DNA from: an uncultured Parabacteroides sp.
GTDB taxonomy: Bacteria > Bacteroidota > Bacteroidia > Bacteroidales > Tannerellaceae
Length of the DNA: 44,101 bases
Assembly (NCBI GenBank): GCA_900541965.1
Contig: UQLN01000037.1
Coordinates: 1-44,101, forward strand
Direction: 5' to 3'
Below the pieces are notes generated by a model, which saw only the letters and a program-made list of their open reading frames with translations, ran no database searches and was not told the origin of the DNA. This document shows, piece by piece, positions 15,782 through 24,556 of this stretch (its first letter is position 1; each line of letters begins with the position of its first letter). The translations under genes were made by a program, and so were the position numbers.

Positions 15782-17593
15782 TTAGAAACCAGGATTATTA
15801 GGACCTAACATCGGATTGCTACTCATGTCATCGTCCTTGATTTTTACATAATAATTCCTTGTCTGGAACACTTTATTAGGCTTCGGAGCCTTACCGGTGG
15901 TGAAGATATATTTGTTTTCACCCCATACGAACCAGGGATACAAGGCATTGGTCGGGAAATCTGCCAATACGGTATGGGCTATTCTCCATCTCTTTAAATC
16001 CCAGTGACGGTGATTTTCGTAAGCCAGTTCGACACGGCGTTCGTTGCGAATGCGTTCCAGAGTAACTTCACCGCTCAGTTCACGGATGCCGGCACGCCTT
16101 CTTACTTCATTCAAAGCTGTTTCGGCTTCGTCTCTTTTGCCTAATTCCATCGCAGCTTCCGCTTTGTTCAGATACATTTCCGCCAGACGGAAGACAGGCC
16201 AGGGAGCTTCGGAATAGTTTCCGACAATATTAGTAAGCGATTCGTCTGAGAATTTCTTTGTATAGAAACCGGTTTTGCCAACATCGCCAGTATCCCATAC
16301 GCCGTCTTTGCCTAAAATTTTTGTCTGGCTGTTTTTGTAGTATTCGTCTTTGTTGCCGGAAGTAACGAATTTGTCGCTTCCTGCGATAGACGGGTCGTAA
16401 ATACCTCTTCTGATTTCAACGATACCGCCACGACAGTTGTCATACGGCAGATAGAACGTTGCTCTCAGGCGCGGGTCTTTATCCTTAAACAAATCCAGCG
16501 GCGAATCATATTTAATGAAGTTACCGGAACCGTCTTTCAGTTTCAATTGACCGGGAGTACCATCTTTGTATTCATAGGCTTCGATTAAATCCAAAGTAGG
16601 ATTCTGCCCGCAGCCATATCCGTTTTGTACAAAACTGAATGGCACATTCAGCAAGTCCCAGGAGTGTCCTTTATCCACAGCGAGAAATTCTCTGTAGAAT
16701 ATAAATTCTGAGCATCCTCTCTTTTCAAGGAACATTTTCTGGTAATTTTCAACTTTATCGGAATACTTATTATATAAACTATATTGATTGGAATTAATAA
16801 CACTATCTGATGCGGCTATGGCTTTTTTCCAGTATGTATCGGCGTCTCCATTGCTTACGCCGACGATACCATTTAATTGAACTTCTCCGTATTTGGCGAT
16901 GGAGGCTGCATATAAGGCAGCTCTGGATTGTAAGGCAAAGGCTCCGTAACGGGTAATACGGGTACGGTAATTAGCGTCCCTTGAAACTGGCAGTTCCGGT
17001 GTGATTTCATCCACTTCGTTGATAATGAAATCCCAAACAGCCTGTTCTTTGTCGCGGGGAACCTGCAATGCCGGCAGATCTTCCGGACCGGTATAACTTT
17101 GTACATCCGTTACGATGGGTACACCGCCATAGCGTTTTACCAGGTTGAAATAATGGAATGCGCGTAAGAAACGAGCTTCTGCATTATAGGTCTTCTTTAA
17201 TTTTTCTTCCATGGCAGACTCTTCCAGTTTTTCAAGGAATACATTGCAACCACGGATGCTTTTGTAGGTATCCGCCCAAAGACCGAACCATTCATCGTTG
17301 AAGGTAGCTCTTGCTACATCGCCGGTTCCCAAGTCTCCAGCCTGATAAGCTCCGGTGCCTTCGTCGGATGCGGTTGTCAGGCTGACATTCCATACATCCC
17401 ATCCTTCAAAATAGGCAGAGTTTTGTTCTACCTGCAGTTTATCATATAAATTGGCAAGTGCGCCTGTGACCAATGTTTCATCTTTCCATACATCTTCTTC
17501 AGTCAACCTGTCGGTAACAGGAACATCGAAATCGTTGCATGAAGACATGCCGGCAAGGGATGCGATAATAAAACTATATACTAATCTTTTCAT
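15782..17593 (-). CDS. susD: SusD/RagB-type nutrient-binding lipoprotein
   Basis: A 603-residue lipoprotein (LAGMSSC, Cys19) of the SusD/RagB family. It has the N-terminal SusD-like segment (DVPVTDRLTEEDVWKDETLVTGALANLYDKL), the TPR-like helices with AEARFLRAFHYFNLVKRYGGVPIV near 132-155, and the C-terminal RagB block with LNKAEAAMELGKRDEAETALNEVRRRAG and RNERRVELAYENHRHWDLKRW. SusD proteins form a lid on the SusC barrel and capture oligosaccharides at the cell surface. It follows susC by 11 bp. The long loops between 160 and 430 are where substrate specificity would lie. Confidence 0.97.
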   Translation of the reverse strand: MKRLVYSFIIASLAGMSSCNDFDVPVTDRLTEEDVWKDETLVTGALANLYDKLQVEQNSAYFEGWDVWNVSLTTASDEGTGAYQAGDLGTGDVARATFNDEWFGLWADTYKSIRGCNVFLEKLEESAMEEKLKKTYNAEARFLRAFHYFNLVKRYGGVPIVTDVQSYTGPEDLPALQVPRDKEQAVWDFIINEVDEITPELPVSRDANYRTRITRYGAFALQSRAALYAASIAKYGEVQLNGIVGVSNGDADTYWKKAIAASDSVINSNQYSLYNKYSDKVENYQKMFLEKRGCSEFIFYREFLAVDKGHSWDLLNVPFSFVQNGYGCGQNPTLDLIEAYEYKDGTPGQLKLKDGSGNFIKYDSPLDLFKDKDPRLRATFYLPYDNCRGGIVEIRRGIYDPSIAGSDKFVTSGNKDEYYKNSQTKILGKDGVWDTGDVGKTGFYTKKFSDESLTNIVGNYSEAPWPVFRLAEMYLNKAEAAMELGKRDEAETALNEVRRRAGIRELSGEVTLERIRNERRVELAYENHRHWDLKRWRIAHTVLADFPTNALYPWFVWGENKYIFTTGKAPKPNKVFQTRNYYVKIKDDDMSSNPMLGPNNPGF

Positions 17594-17604
17594 ATATCTT
17601 CTTT

Positions 17605-20600
17605 TTAAAAACCAATATTAATACCGAATGAATACACTTTTAACTGCGGATAATAGAAACTCATCCATCCTTCCACTGCTTCCGGGTCTGTATATTTTAC
17701 GTTAGTAAAGGTCAGCGGGTTGTAAGCATTGAAGTATACACGCAGATTATCTATGCCGACTTTGCTCAGCAATGATTTAGGAATAGAGTATCCCAGTTCG
17801 ATACTTTTCATACGGACATAATAAGCATTGGTTGCCCAGTATGTGGAACTTCTTGAATTGTTATCGTTATTGTCGATACGAAGAGACGGGAATTTGCCCG
17901 GAACCCATTCACTGTACGGGTCGTTGTAGTCTGCCTTATGCCATCTGTCTGTCCAGATTTCAAAACCGTTTCCTTCGCCCGGACCTCTGAACGGACTCTT
18001 ACAAGCGTTCAACATCTGGGTATAGTTGGAAGCACCCTGGAACAGAATGTCGAGGTCGAAGTTATTCCATGCAAACGTCAGGTTCAAACCGAAGTTCAGG
18101 TCGGGAAATGCACCTTTACCAATAATCTTCTGGTCGTTGTCGTCGATGATACCGTCGCCGTTCAAATCCTGATATTTGATATCGCCCGGACGTAAAGAGG
18201 AATTTGCCTTACCATCCTGGATGGGAGAGCTATAGATTTCATCGTAAGACTGGAACTGGCCGATTGCTTCATAACCCCATGTTTTGTTAGTGTACCGGTA
18301 ACTTCCGTTATCGCGCCAGTTCTTATACTGGTTCAACGGAGCAGCCTGTTCCTTATATAAATCTTTTGCTCTGGAATAAGCGACGTTACCTTTAATACGG
18401 AAATCAACGTTGCCAATGCGTTGTGTTGTTCCTACGGTTAGTTCGAAACCGCGGTTATCGCTACTGTTCAGGTTTTCCTGCGGAAGAGGTATACCGGCGG
18501 TTGTAGGCAATGATGTTTCGCGGGTTGCATACAAACCTGTCGTTTTACGATAGAAATAGTCAAATTCAAAACTCAGTTTCCCGTTCCAGAAAGAACCGTC
18601 GAAACCGATGTTGGTTGTTTGTACCTTATACCAGAAGATATTCATATTTGCCAGGTTGGCTTCTGAAAGTCCCTGGGTAATGGATGCACCATTGTTTCCT
18701 CCGAAAATATAATTGCCTGACGGATATAACCAACCGCTAACGAAGTTGTTTGCATTCAACGAATTGTTGTTTCCGATTTTACCCCATGAACCACGGATTT
18801 TGAAATTGTCCATAGCCGGAATCGCTTCTTTGATAAACGGTTCTTCGGAAAGTCTCCAACCGGCGGATACGGCAGGGAAGAATCCCCAACGGTGATTCGG
18901 CGAGTTCTTGAAAGAGCCGTCATAACGGAAACTAAATTCCGCCATATACTTACCGGCAAAGTCATAGTTGAAACGGCCTACATATCCACCGTATTTATCT
19001 ACGGATGAGTTTCCGGAATTTTGCATATTGTCCTTATCCCCTTTATCCAATTCTGGAATCGCGGAAGTCATGCTGAAATAACGGCGTGCGTCGAACCAGT
19101 TTGTTTTAACTTCTTTCCATTCGAAAAGCAGCAAACCTTCTACGTTATGTTTCTTTCCGAACGTATTCTTATAATTCAATGAATACTGTTGAGTGGTTTT
19201 GTAGTAAGGCTGGGTTCTCTGGTACAGTTCGCCCTGTGCTACTTTAGTAACCGGATTATATATATCCAGTGTCTGGTCGTATGTATAAGATTTGAAATCT
19301 TTCTTCAATTCTTTTTTCATTTCGCTGGTGTAGTCGTAAGCCAGGAATGCTCTTGCGGTGAAACCTTTGATAATTTCGTAGCTTAAAGACATCTGGCCAT
19401 TAAATTCGAGGTAACGTTTGTCCTTATAACCGGTCGCTTCGCGGTCGAGCATGGCTATCGGGTTCAATTCGTTATTGTCGGAATTGTAGTAATAGTCAGG
19501 ATTGTTGTTGGCATAAACCGGAACGTTCGGGGCATTTGACTTAATAGCGGTAAAGACCTTGATTCCTTCGTCGCCCAGATAGTAAGGATATTTGTAATCT
19601 TCCAAACGACCGCCCAGACCCACTTCTGCTTTCAGTTTCGGAGTGATATCCGCAACAATGTTCGACCTGAAATTATAACGGTCGAATTCCTGTGAAGATT
19701 TCAGGATACCTTCCTGGTTCAGGTAACCGAGAGAGAAGAAATATCTTATTTTTTCGGAACCCCCATTGATATTCAGGTTATGCTGTTGTTTCGGGGCAAC
19801 GTTTCTGACCGCTTCTTTATACCAGTCTGTAGTCGGATAGTTTACCGGATCGGAACCTATACGGTATTTTTCAAGTTCTTCTGCGCTATATTTGGGAGCT
19901 TGTCCGGCATTCATCAAGGCTTCATTACGGTAGTAAGCGTATTGGTAAGCATCCATCATCTCCAGGTTCTTAACCGGATTCTGCAAACCGATTGTGTAGC
20001 TATAGTTGATTTTAGGTTTGCTGATATTCCCTTTTTTCGTTTCAATGATGATAACGCCGTTTGCTCCTTTAAAACCGTAAACGGAAGCAGAGGCATCTTT
20101 CAAGATATTGATCGATTCGATTTCATTCGGGTCTATTTGCGAGAACGGTCTTTCCACACCATCCACAATGGTCAAAGCATCACCGAAGCCACGGATATCG
20201 AATGTACCTCCGTCGTTACCCGGTTCGCCGTTCGTTTGTTGGAAACGGATACCCGGAACTTTACCTAACATACTGGCACGGATTGAAGGCTGGCTTACTT
20301 TGGCAATTTCTTCTCCTTTAATGGAAGCAACGGCTCCTGTAAGGGTTGCTTTCTTTTGTGTACCGTAACCTACCACTACCACTTCGTCGAGTGCCTGGGT
20401 ATCTTCTTTCAGTTGAATGGTATAGGAAGTATTCTTTCCGACTTTAACTGTCTGAGGCAGATAGCCGATGTAACTTATCAACATTTCCGCACTTTGCGGA
20501 GCACTGATTTCAAAGTTTCCGTCTATATCGGTTACAGTTCCGTTGGTCGTACCTTTTATAACGACATTTGCACCGATAACAGGCTCATTGTTCATATCGA

Positions 20601-21006
20601 CAATTTTACCTTTAATTCTGCGGTCTTGCTGTACATTGCCGACCACCGGAGTTTCATTGGATGTGAGTACGATATGTCGGTCTTTGATTGCATATTTCAG
20701 ACCTGTTTTAGTGGCAATTGCATCCAATATATCCTGAATATCGGCATTCTTCTTATTAATAGAGATTTTTTCGTTTTTATTTACTTCTTCGAGATTATAG
20801 AAAAACAGAAACTCCGACTGCTTTTCTATCTGTTTCAATACACTTTCCAGTGTTTCATTTTTAGCAGAGACATTTAGCCTTGCCGTTTGAGCGTAAGTTG
20901 CCGCAACTACTTGTGACAAGCATGCTGCGAGCATTAGCACGGTAAGTTTCATAATTTTTATAGCCCTTTTCAGATTTAAAGAAACAACTATACGTTGATC
21001 ATTCAT
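17605..21006 (-). CDS. susC: SusC/RagA TonB-dependent transporter with STN signalling domain
   Basis: I start it at ATG 21006 (MNDQRIVVSLNLKRAIKIM), giving 1133 residues. A GTG at 21066 would only add an atypical 20-residue extension. Order of domains: signal peptide (LTVLMLAACLSQVVAATYAQ), a secretin/TonB N-terminal (STN) domain (TARLNVSAKNETLESVLKQI to YAIKDRHIVL), a carboxypeptidase-regulatory-like domain (IKGKIVDMNNEPVIGANVVI to TVKVG), a TonB-box-like EVVVVGYGTQKK, plug and 22-strand barrel. It imports oligosaccharides across the outer membrane with SusD. The STN domain is the part that contacts a FecR anti-sigma factor, and fecR is the next gene upstream. The 157-bp gap between fecR and susC may hold its own promoter, although I find no clear TAnnTTTG there. 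Confidence 0.97.
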   Translation of the reverse strand: MNDQRIVVSLNLKRAIKIMKLTVLMLAACLSQVVAATYAQTARLNVSAKNETLESVLKQIEKQSEFLFFYNLEEVNKNEKISINKKNADIQDILDAIATKTGLKYAIKDRHIVLTSNETPVVGNVQQDRRIKGKIVDMNNEPVIGANVVIKGTTNGTVTDIDGNFEISAPQSAEMLISYIGYLPQTVKVGKNTSYTIQLKEDTQALDEVVVVGYGTQKKATLTGAVASIKGEEIAKVSQPSIRASMLGKVPGIRFQQTNGEPGNDGGTFDIRGFGDALTIVDGVERPFSQIDPNEIESINILKDASASVYGFKGANGVIIIETKKGNISKPKINYSYTIGLQNPVKNLEMMDAYQYAYYRNEALMNAGQAPKYSAEELEKYRIGSDPVNYPTTDWYKEAVRNVAPKQQHNLNINGGSEKIRYFFSLGYLNQEGILKSSQEFDRYNFRSNIVADITPKLKAEVGLGGRLEDYKYPYYLGDEGIKVFTAIKSNAPNVPVYANNNPDYYYNSDNNELNPIAMLDREATGYKDKRYLEFNGQMSLSYEIIKGFTARAFLAYDYTSEMKKELKKDFKSYTYDQTLDIYNPVTKVAQGELYQRTQPYYKTTQQYSLNYKNTFGKKHNVEGLLLFEWKEVKTNWFDARRYFSMTSAIPELDKGDKDNMQNSGNSSVDKYGGYVGRFNYDFAGKYMAEFSFRYDGSFKNSPNHRWGFFPAVSAGWRLSEEPFIKEAIPAMDNFKIRGSWGKIGNNNSLNANNFVSGWLYPSGNYIFGGNNGASITQGLSEANLANMNIFWYKVQTTNIGFDGSFWNGKLSFEFDYFYRKTTGLYATRETSLPTTAGIPLPQENLNSSDNRGFELTVGTTQRIGNVDFRIKGNVAYSRAKDLYKEQAAPLNQYKNWRDNGSYRYTNKTWGYEAIGQFQSYDEIYSSPIQDGKANSSLRPGDIKYQDLNGDGIIDDNDQKIIGKGAFPDLNFGLNLTFAWNNFDLDILFQGASNYTQMLNACKSPFRGPGEGNGFEIWTDRWHKADYNDPYSEWVPGKFPSLRIDNNDNNSRSSTYWATNAYYVRMKSIELGYSIPKSLLSKVGIDNLRVYFNAYNPLTFTNVKYTDPEAVEGWMSFYYPQLKVYSFGINIGF

Positions 21007-21163
21007 ACATTTGATTGTTTTAAGATTAAACACTATCCCACGGCAATGGGAGTTTAATTGATTCACTTATTCCAGAAGAGGAAACCCGGCAAGATTTTCT
21101 CTTCTCATTCTCCTTGTTAACTTGTATTCATGTGCTTTTCCGGTTTTATAATTAGAACGTTTG

Positions 21164-22144
21164 TCAGGTTTCCGATATGGTCACGTACTGACTGTTTATC
21201 CTGTATCGGATTGGAATAGATAAACGAATAATCTCCATGATATCTTTGATGCTTTGTCCGCGATAGAATGTTCCGGTGAAAGTCTTTTTCTTTAACTTCT
21301 CCGAATTGATGGTGAATTGTATGCCGTATACATGGCTCATCCTTTCAAGTATGGTTTCCAGGCTTTGCTCGGGGAAATAATAATAACCGGTAGTCCAGGA
21401 TGTAAACAGGGAGGCATCCACCTGATGTACATGGGAAGAACGGGTGTTGCGGTTATATACCATTTGTTCGTTCGGCTTCAAAATCGTTTGTTCGCCGGTT
21501 CCCGCTGTTGTCAGCAATACGGAACCTTGCTGTAGTGTGGTAACTAATAAGGAATCTTTCGGGTATGCCGATACATTGAACTTTGTGCCGAGTGCTTCTA
21601 TATCCTGTTCTTTTGTGCGGACAATAAACGGTTTGTTTTTTTCTTTGGCTACATCGAAGTAGGCTTCTCCTTCCAGATATACGATACGGTCTTTCTTTCC
21701 GTAGTCCGTATTATAGTGAAAAGTCGTTTTTGAGCTCAAACTGATACGTGTTCCGTCCGGAAGTTCTACCACATCGGCCTCTAATCCGTCGCCTCCGATA
21801 TAGCGGGCAGATACCTCACTTCCCTCTTCTGAAAAGAGAAAGAAGCATGCGGAGGTTAGTACGGCAGTAATCAAAATGGCGGCAGCGTAGCTACCGATAT
21901 GGTACCAGACGGGTAATCGCCGTATTTTCTTCTTATTGATTTTTTCCTCCAACCGCTTCCAACTCGCCAGCATATCTTCCTCTTTTGCAGAAGACATACC
22001 TGCGTCGTAAATCGCCTTGACTTCGAAGAAAAGACGCTTATTCTCTGCACTTTCGTTCACGAAAGCGTAGAAGCGGTCGGTTTCCTCCCGGTCCAGACGG
22101 CCTTGCAAGTAGCCGATTATCAGGTTCGATTGTTCTGTTTCCAT
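21164..22144 (-). CDS. FecR-family anti-sigma factor without adjacent sigma gene
   Basis: A 326-residue inner-membrane protein. Residues 1-75 form a helical cytoplasmic domain that should hold an ECF sigma factor. One membrane segment lies near 84-107 (GSYAAAILITAVLTSACFFLF). The periplasmic FecR beta domain follows (VVELPDGTRISLSSKTTFHYN, VYLEGEAYFDVAKEKNKPFIVRT, ALGTKFNVSAYP), then a C-terminal DUF4974 domain (FPEQSLETILERMSHVYGIQF to PIRYRINSQYVTI). It should relay substrate signals from the STN domain of the neighbouring SusC. In most Bacteroidales loci an ECF sigma gene lies directly upstream of fecR; here only a 168-bp gap and a divergent sulfatase gene are found. Confidence 0.96.
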   Translation of the reverse strand: METEQSNLIIGYLQGRLDREETDRFYAFVNESAENKRLFFEVKAIYDAGMSSAKEEDMLASWKRLEEKINKKKIRRLPVWYHIGSYAAAILITAVLTSACFFLFSEEGSEVSARYIGGDGLEADVVELPDGTRISLSSKTTFHYNTDYGKKDRIVYLEGEAYFDVAKEKNKPFIVRTKEQDIEALGTKFNVSAYPKDSLLVTTLQQGSVLLTTAGTGEQTILKPNEQMVYNRNTRSSHVHQVDASLFTSWTTGYYYFPEQSLETILERMSHVYGIQFTINSEKLKKKTFTGTFYRGQSIKDIMEIIRLSIPIRYRINSQYVTISET

Positions 22145-22312
22145 ATACTGTCTGTTATCATTCTTCGGTACGGTTGACTGAGTACCATACGAACTGAGTC
22201 ACATTGTATGTTTATTTGAAAGATTTTGAGATACCGTATTTTTTACTCACTTTTGTACGATTCATAGGAGTACTTTGTACTTGTAAATAGTTGATATAAT
22301 ACTTAATAATAC
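22145..22312. promoter_or_regulatory. Divergent control region of fecR and the sulfatase gene
   Basis: This 168-bp gap must hold promoters for both directions. I see no exact TAnnTTTG element on either strand. Short direct repeats are present: TGTAC at 22254 and again at 22276 (22 bp apart, within ACTTTTGTAC and ACTTTGTAC), and ACTGAGT at 22177 and 22193. They could be operator sites, or recognition elements of an ECF sigma factor, which would explain the missing housekeeping promoter. This is only a suggestion. Confidence 0.35.
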
Positions 22313-23893
22313 ATGAAGAACATAAACGTATTACTTCTCGGCACTGGCTTTTCTGCTTTGGTAAGCCCCGGGTTTGCCGAGGGAAATAAACAAGGAACAG
22401 GTGATAATGACCGTCCGAATATTTTGTTTATCCTGTCGGACGACCATACATCCCAGTCGTGGGGAATTTATGGAGGGATATTGGCTCCTTATGTAAAGAA
22501 TGAAAATATCCGCAGGCTTGCCGCCGAAGGATGTGTATTGGATAATTGCTTTTGTACAAATTCGATATCTTCACCCAGCCGTGCCTGTATCCTTACCGGC
22601 GCTTACAGTCATAAGAACGGGGTATATACGCTTGAAGATGGCCTGGACCCGGCGGAAGATAACATTGCCAAACAAATGCAAGCCGGAGGGTACCAGACTG
22701 CTTTGATAGGAAAATGGCATCTAAAGAAACAACCTTCCGGGTTCGATTATTTCTGTGTATTCCATGACCAGGGCGAATATGTGAATCCGTTGTTCAAAAC
22801 AGCCGAAAACTGGATAGATGATGACCAGGGAAAGAGCGGGAAAGAAGAGAAAGGCTTCTCGACTGACCTTGTAACGGATAAAACCATAAAGTGGATACGC
22901 GACCGGGAGAAAGATAAACCTTTTATGATGTGCTGCCATTTTAAAGCAACCCACGAACCTTGGGATTTCCCCGAGCGAATGAAACATCTGTATGATGATG
23001 TGGTTTTCCCTGAACCAGCCAATATGATGGAGTTTGGACCGGAACAATCCGGACGTACTTTCCCCGGACAACAGTTGGAAAATATGGCATGGCGCTGGGA
23101 GACTGCCTCAAAAGACCCGGATTCCTGGTGGTGCAGATATCCGGAGTTACCATTTTCCGTTCAGGGAATGGATAAGATTGCTGCTCGGAAGAAGATTTAT
23201 CAGAAATTAATCAAGGACTATTTGCGTTGCGGGGCTACCATCGACGATAACATTGGGCGTTTACTTCGTTTTCTGGATGAAGAAGGGTTGGCGAAGAATA
23301 CCATTGTCGTTTATGTTTCCGACCAGGGATATTTTCTGGGCGAGCATGGTTTCTTTGATAAACGCATGATGTATGAAGAACCGTTGCGTATGCCGTTTGT
23401 CATCCGTTACCCGAAAGAGATACCTGCCGGCACGCGAAATAAAGACATTATCCTGAATACCGATTTTGCTTCTTTACTTGCCGATTATGCAAAAGTGAAA
23501 ACGCCTGAAAGGTCGCAAGGACAGAGCTTCCGTTCCAATCTACGTGGAGAGACTCCGGCTGATTGGCGTAAATCCATGTATTACAGATATTGGACTCATC
23601 ATAAAATACGTCCGGCACATATCGGTATACGAAATGAACGTTATAAGTTGATGTTCCTGTATGGCGATTGTCTGAATGCAACCGGTTCGGAAAAGGAACC
23701 GACTACACCTTCCTGGGAATTTTATGATTTGCAGGCGGACCCGCATGAGAATACGAATGCTTATAATTCTCCGGCTTATAAGGATATTATCAAGCAGATG
23801 AAAGGGGAATTGCTTCAATTAAGGAAAGCTGTAGATGATGAGGATCGCAATACGCCGCGGATGCAACAGATTATGGATACCTATTATTGGTGA
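22313..23893 (+). CDS. Family S1 sulfatase, serine type
   Basis: A 526-residue exported sulfatase (signal peptide LVSPGFAEG). NILFILSDDHTSQSWG holds the metal-binding Asp pair (43-44). SISSPSRACILTG (84-96) is the sulfatase signature with Ser86 as the residue to be turned into formylglycine, which needs an anaerobic sulfatase-maturing enzyme not encoded here. GKWHLKK and SDQGYFLGEHGFFDKRMMYEE are further active-site segments. From memory the N-terminal region resembles S1_11 N-acetylglucosamine-6-sulfatases, so a 6-sulfated GlcNAc or hexose is a reasonable guess. It is divergent from fecR and probably co-regulated with the PUL, implying a sulfated mannose-rich glycan as substrate. Confidence 0.92.
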   Translation: MKNINVLLLGTGFSALVSPGFAEGNKQGTGDNDRPNILFILSDDHTSQSWGIYGGILAPYVKNENIRRLAAEGCVLDNCFCTNSISSPSRACILTGAYSHKNGVYTLEDGLDPAEDNIAKQMQAGGYQTALIGKWHLKKQPSGFDYFCVFHDQGEYVNPLFKTAENWIDDDQGKSGKEEKGFSTDLVTDKTIKWIRDREKDKPFMMCCHFKATHEPWDFPERMKHLYDDVVFPEPANMMEFGPEQSGRTFPGQQLENMAWRWETASKDPDSWWCRYPELPFSVQGMDKIAARKKIYQKLIKDYLRCGATIDDNIGRLLRFLDEEGLAKNTIVVYVSDQGYFLGEHGFFDKRMMYEEPLRMPFVIRYPKEIPAGTRNKDIILNTDFASLLADYAKVKTPERSQGQSFRSNLRGETPADWRKSMYYRYWTHHKIRPAHIGIRNERYKLMFLYGDCLNATGSEKEPTTPSWEFYDLQADPHENTNAYNSPAYKDIIKQMKGELLQLRKAVDDEDRNTPRMQQIMDTYYW

Positions 23894-24174
23894 TAGAAAC
23901 CAAATAGAAAAATGTCAAAATGATAAAATACCCCCTTTATATGCGGACTGTATGGATGTAGATACGGGAGGCGTTGCAAATATGCCGCTCCCGGGAGGTT
24001 AAGGTTTATCAGTTTGTTGACGCAGATGGATTTATAATTACGAAATGGCAGGACGCGGATATTAATGGGTCATATAGTTACGTTTTTTAGAATATAATAA
24101 ACTATTTAATATCCGCATCATGTTCGGCTTTTCAATCATTCCAGAGCTGCGTCCGTGCCCAATAACATCTGAAA

Positions 24175-24306
24175 ACAGGACATGTATGCTTTGAAATCGA
24201 AACATATATGTTTTGATTTCAAAATATAGGTGTTTTATCCGCGCGGATAGTTGTTTTTTGGTGCGCAGATAGTTGGATTTAGTTGCGCGGATTATTGGAA
24301 TTATCC
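24175..24306. repeat. Degenerate 22-bp tandem repeat array
   Basis: Six units start near 24175, 24197, 24219, 24241, 24263 and 24285. Neighbouring units agree at 14 to 17 of 22 positions, except for a one-base slip between the third and fourth. Units 1-2 have palindromic cores CATGTATG and CATATATG. Units 4-6 share GCGC(G/A)GAT(A/T)(G/A)TTG. Period, core and position between convergent genes match the array at 728-797. Confidence 0.65.
24190..24223. repeat. 34-bp near-perfect palindrome
   Basis: Bases 24190-24223 read the same on both strands at 16 of 17 pairs; the one mismatch is G at 24199 against T at 24214. The centre is CATATATG. It lies inside the 22-bp repeat array. It is AT-rich and has no adjacent T-run, so it is more like a dimeric protein-binding site or a cruciform than a terminator. 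Confidence 0.8.
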
Positions 24307-24484
24307 TTCGAAAAGATGGAATTAGGTGCCGGATAGTGTAAAAAAGCCTCCTTTTTAATGCCAAAAAGAGCCCGATTCATCCTGAAAAGGTTTTGAGGGA
24401 GATATGTTGAGTCAGAATAAAAGGCTTTATTTTATCAATATGCTATTTATTAGGAAGAAATACGGATATTTTGTAAAAAAAGAA

Positions 24485-24523
24485 AGAGGGCTGCCTTTCC
24501 TATTATCAGCCGGGCAACCCTCT
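24485..24523 (-). terminator. Intrinsic terminator of the kinase gene
   Basis: On the minus strand the transcript has an 11-bp stem (arms 24523-24513 and 24495-24485, one G-U pair) with a 17-nt loop, followed at once by a U-rich run (complement of the A-run at 24474-24484). It starts 34 bp after the kinase stop codon. A second small hairpin (24538-24554) lies just before it. Confidence 0.9.
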
Positions 24524-24556
24524 TGAATTAAATCTTTCCTTTCTTGTGGAAAGGTT

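Larger units (their letters stand above)
23894..24556. other. Long noncoding gap with repeats, palindrome and terminator
   Basis: This 663-bp gap lies between convergent genes (sulfatase and kinase). From left to right it holds a weak GC hairpin (23965-23993, no T-run), scattered CGCAGAT/CGCGGAT motifs (24021, 24054), the 22-bp-phased repeats with a 34-bp palindrome (24175-24306), and the kinase terminator (24485-24523). A 100-codon frame on the minus strand (24062-24364) crosses the repeats. I do not regard it as a gene, because the repeat period is not a multiple of three and it matches no family I know. Confidence 0.7.

Noticed and set aside
23965..23993. GC-rich hairpin as terminator of the sulfatase gene
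   Set aside because: The stem is only about six clean pairs and no T-run follows, so I do not list it as a terminator.
24175..24306. Repeat array as a CRISPR remnant
   Set aside because: Units are contiguous at 22 bp without spacers, are degenerate, and no cas gene is nearby.
24062..24364. 100-codon frame on the minus strand in the long noncoding gap
   Set aside because: It runs through the 22-bp repeats, whose period is not a multiple of three, has no recognisable domain, and lies downstream of the kinase terminator without a promoter of its own.
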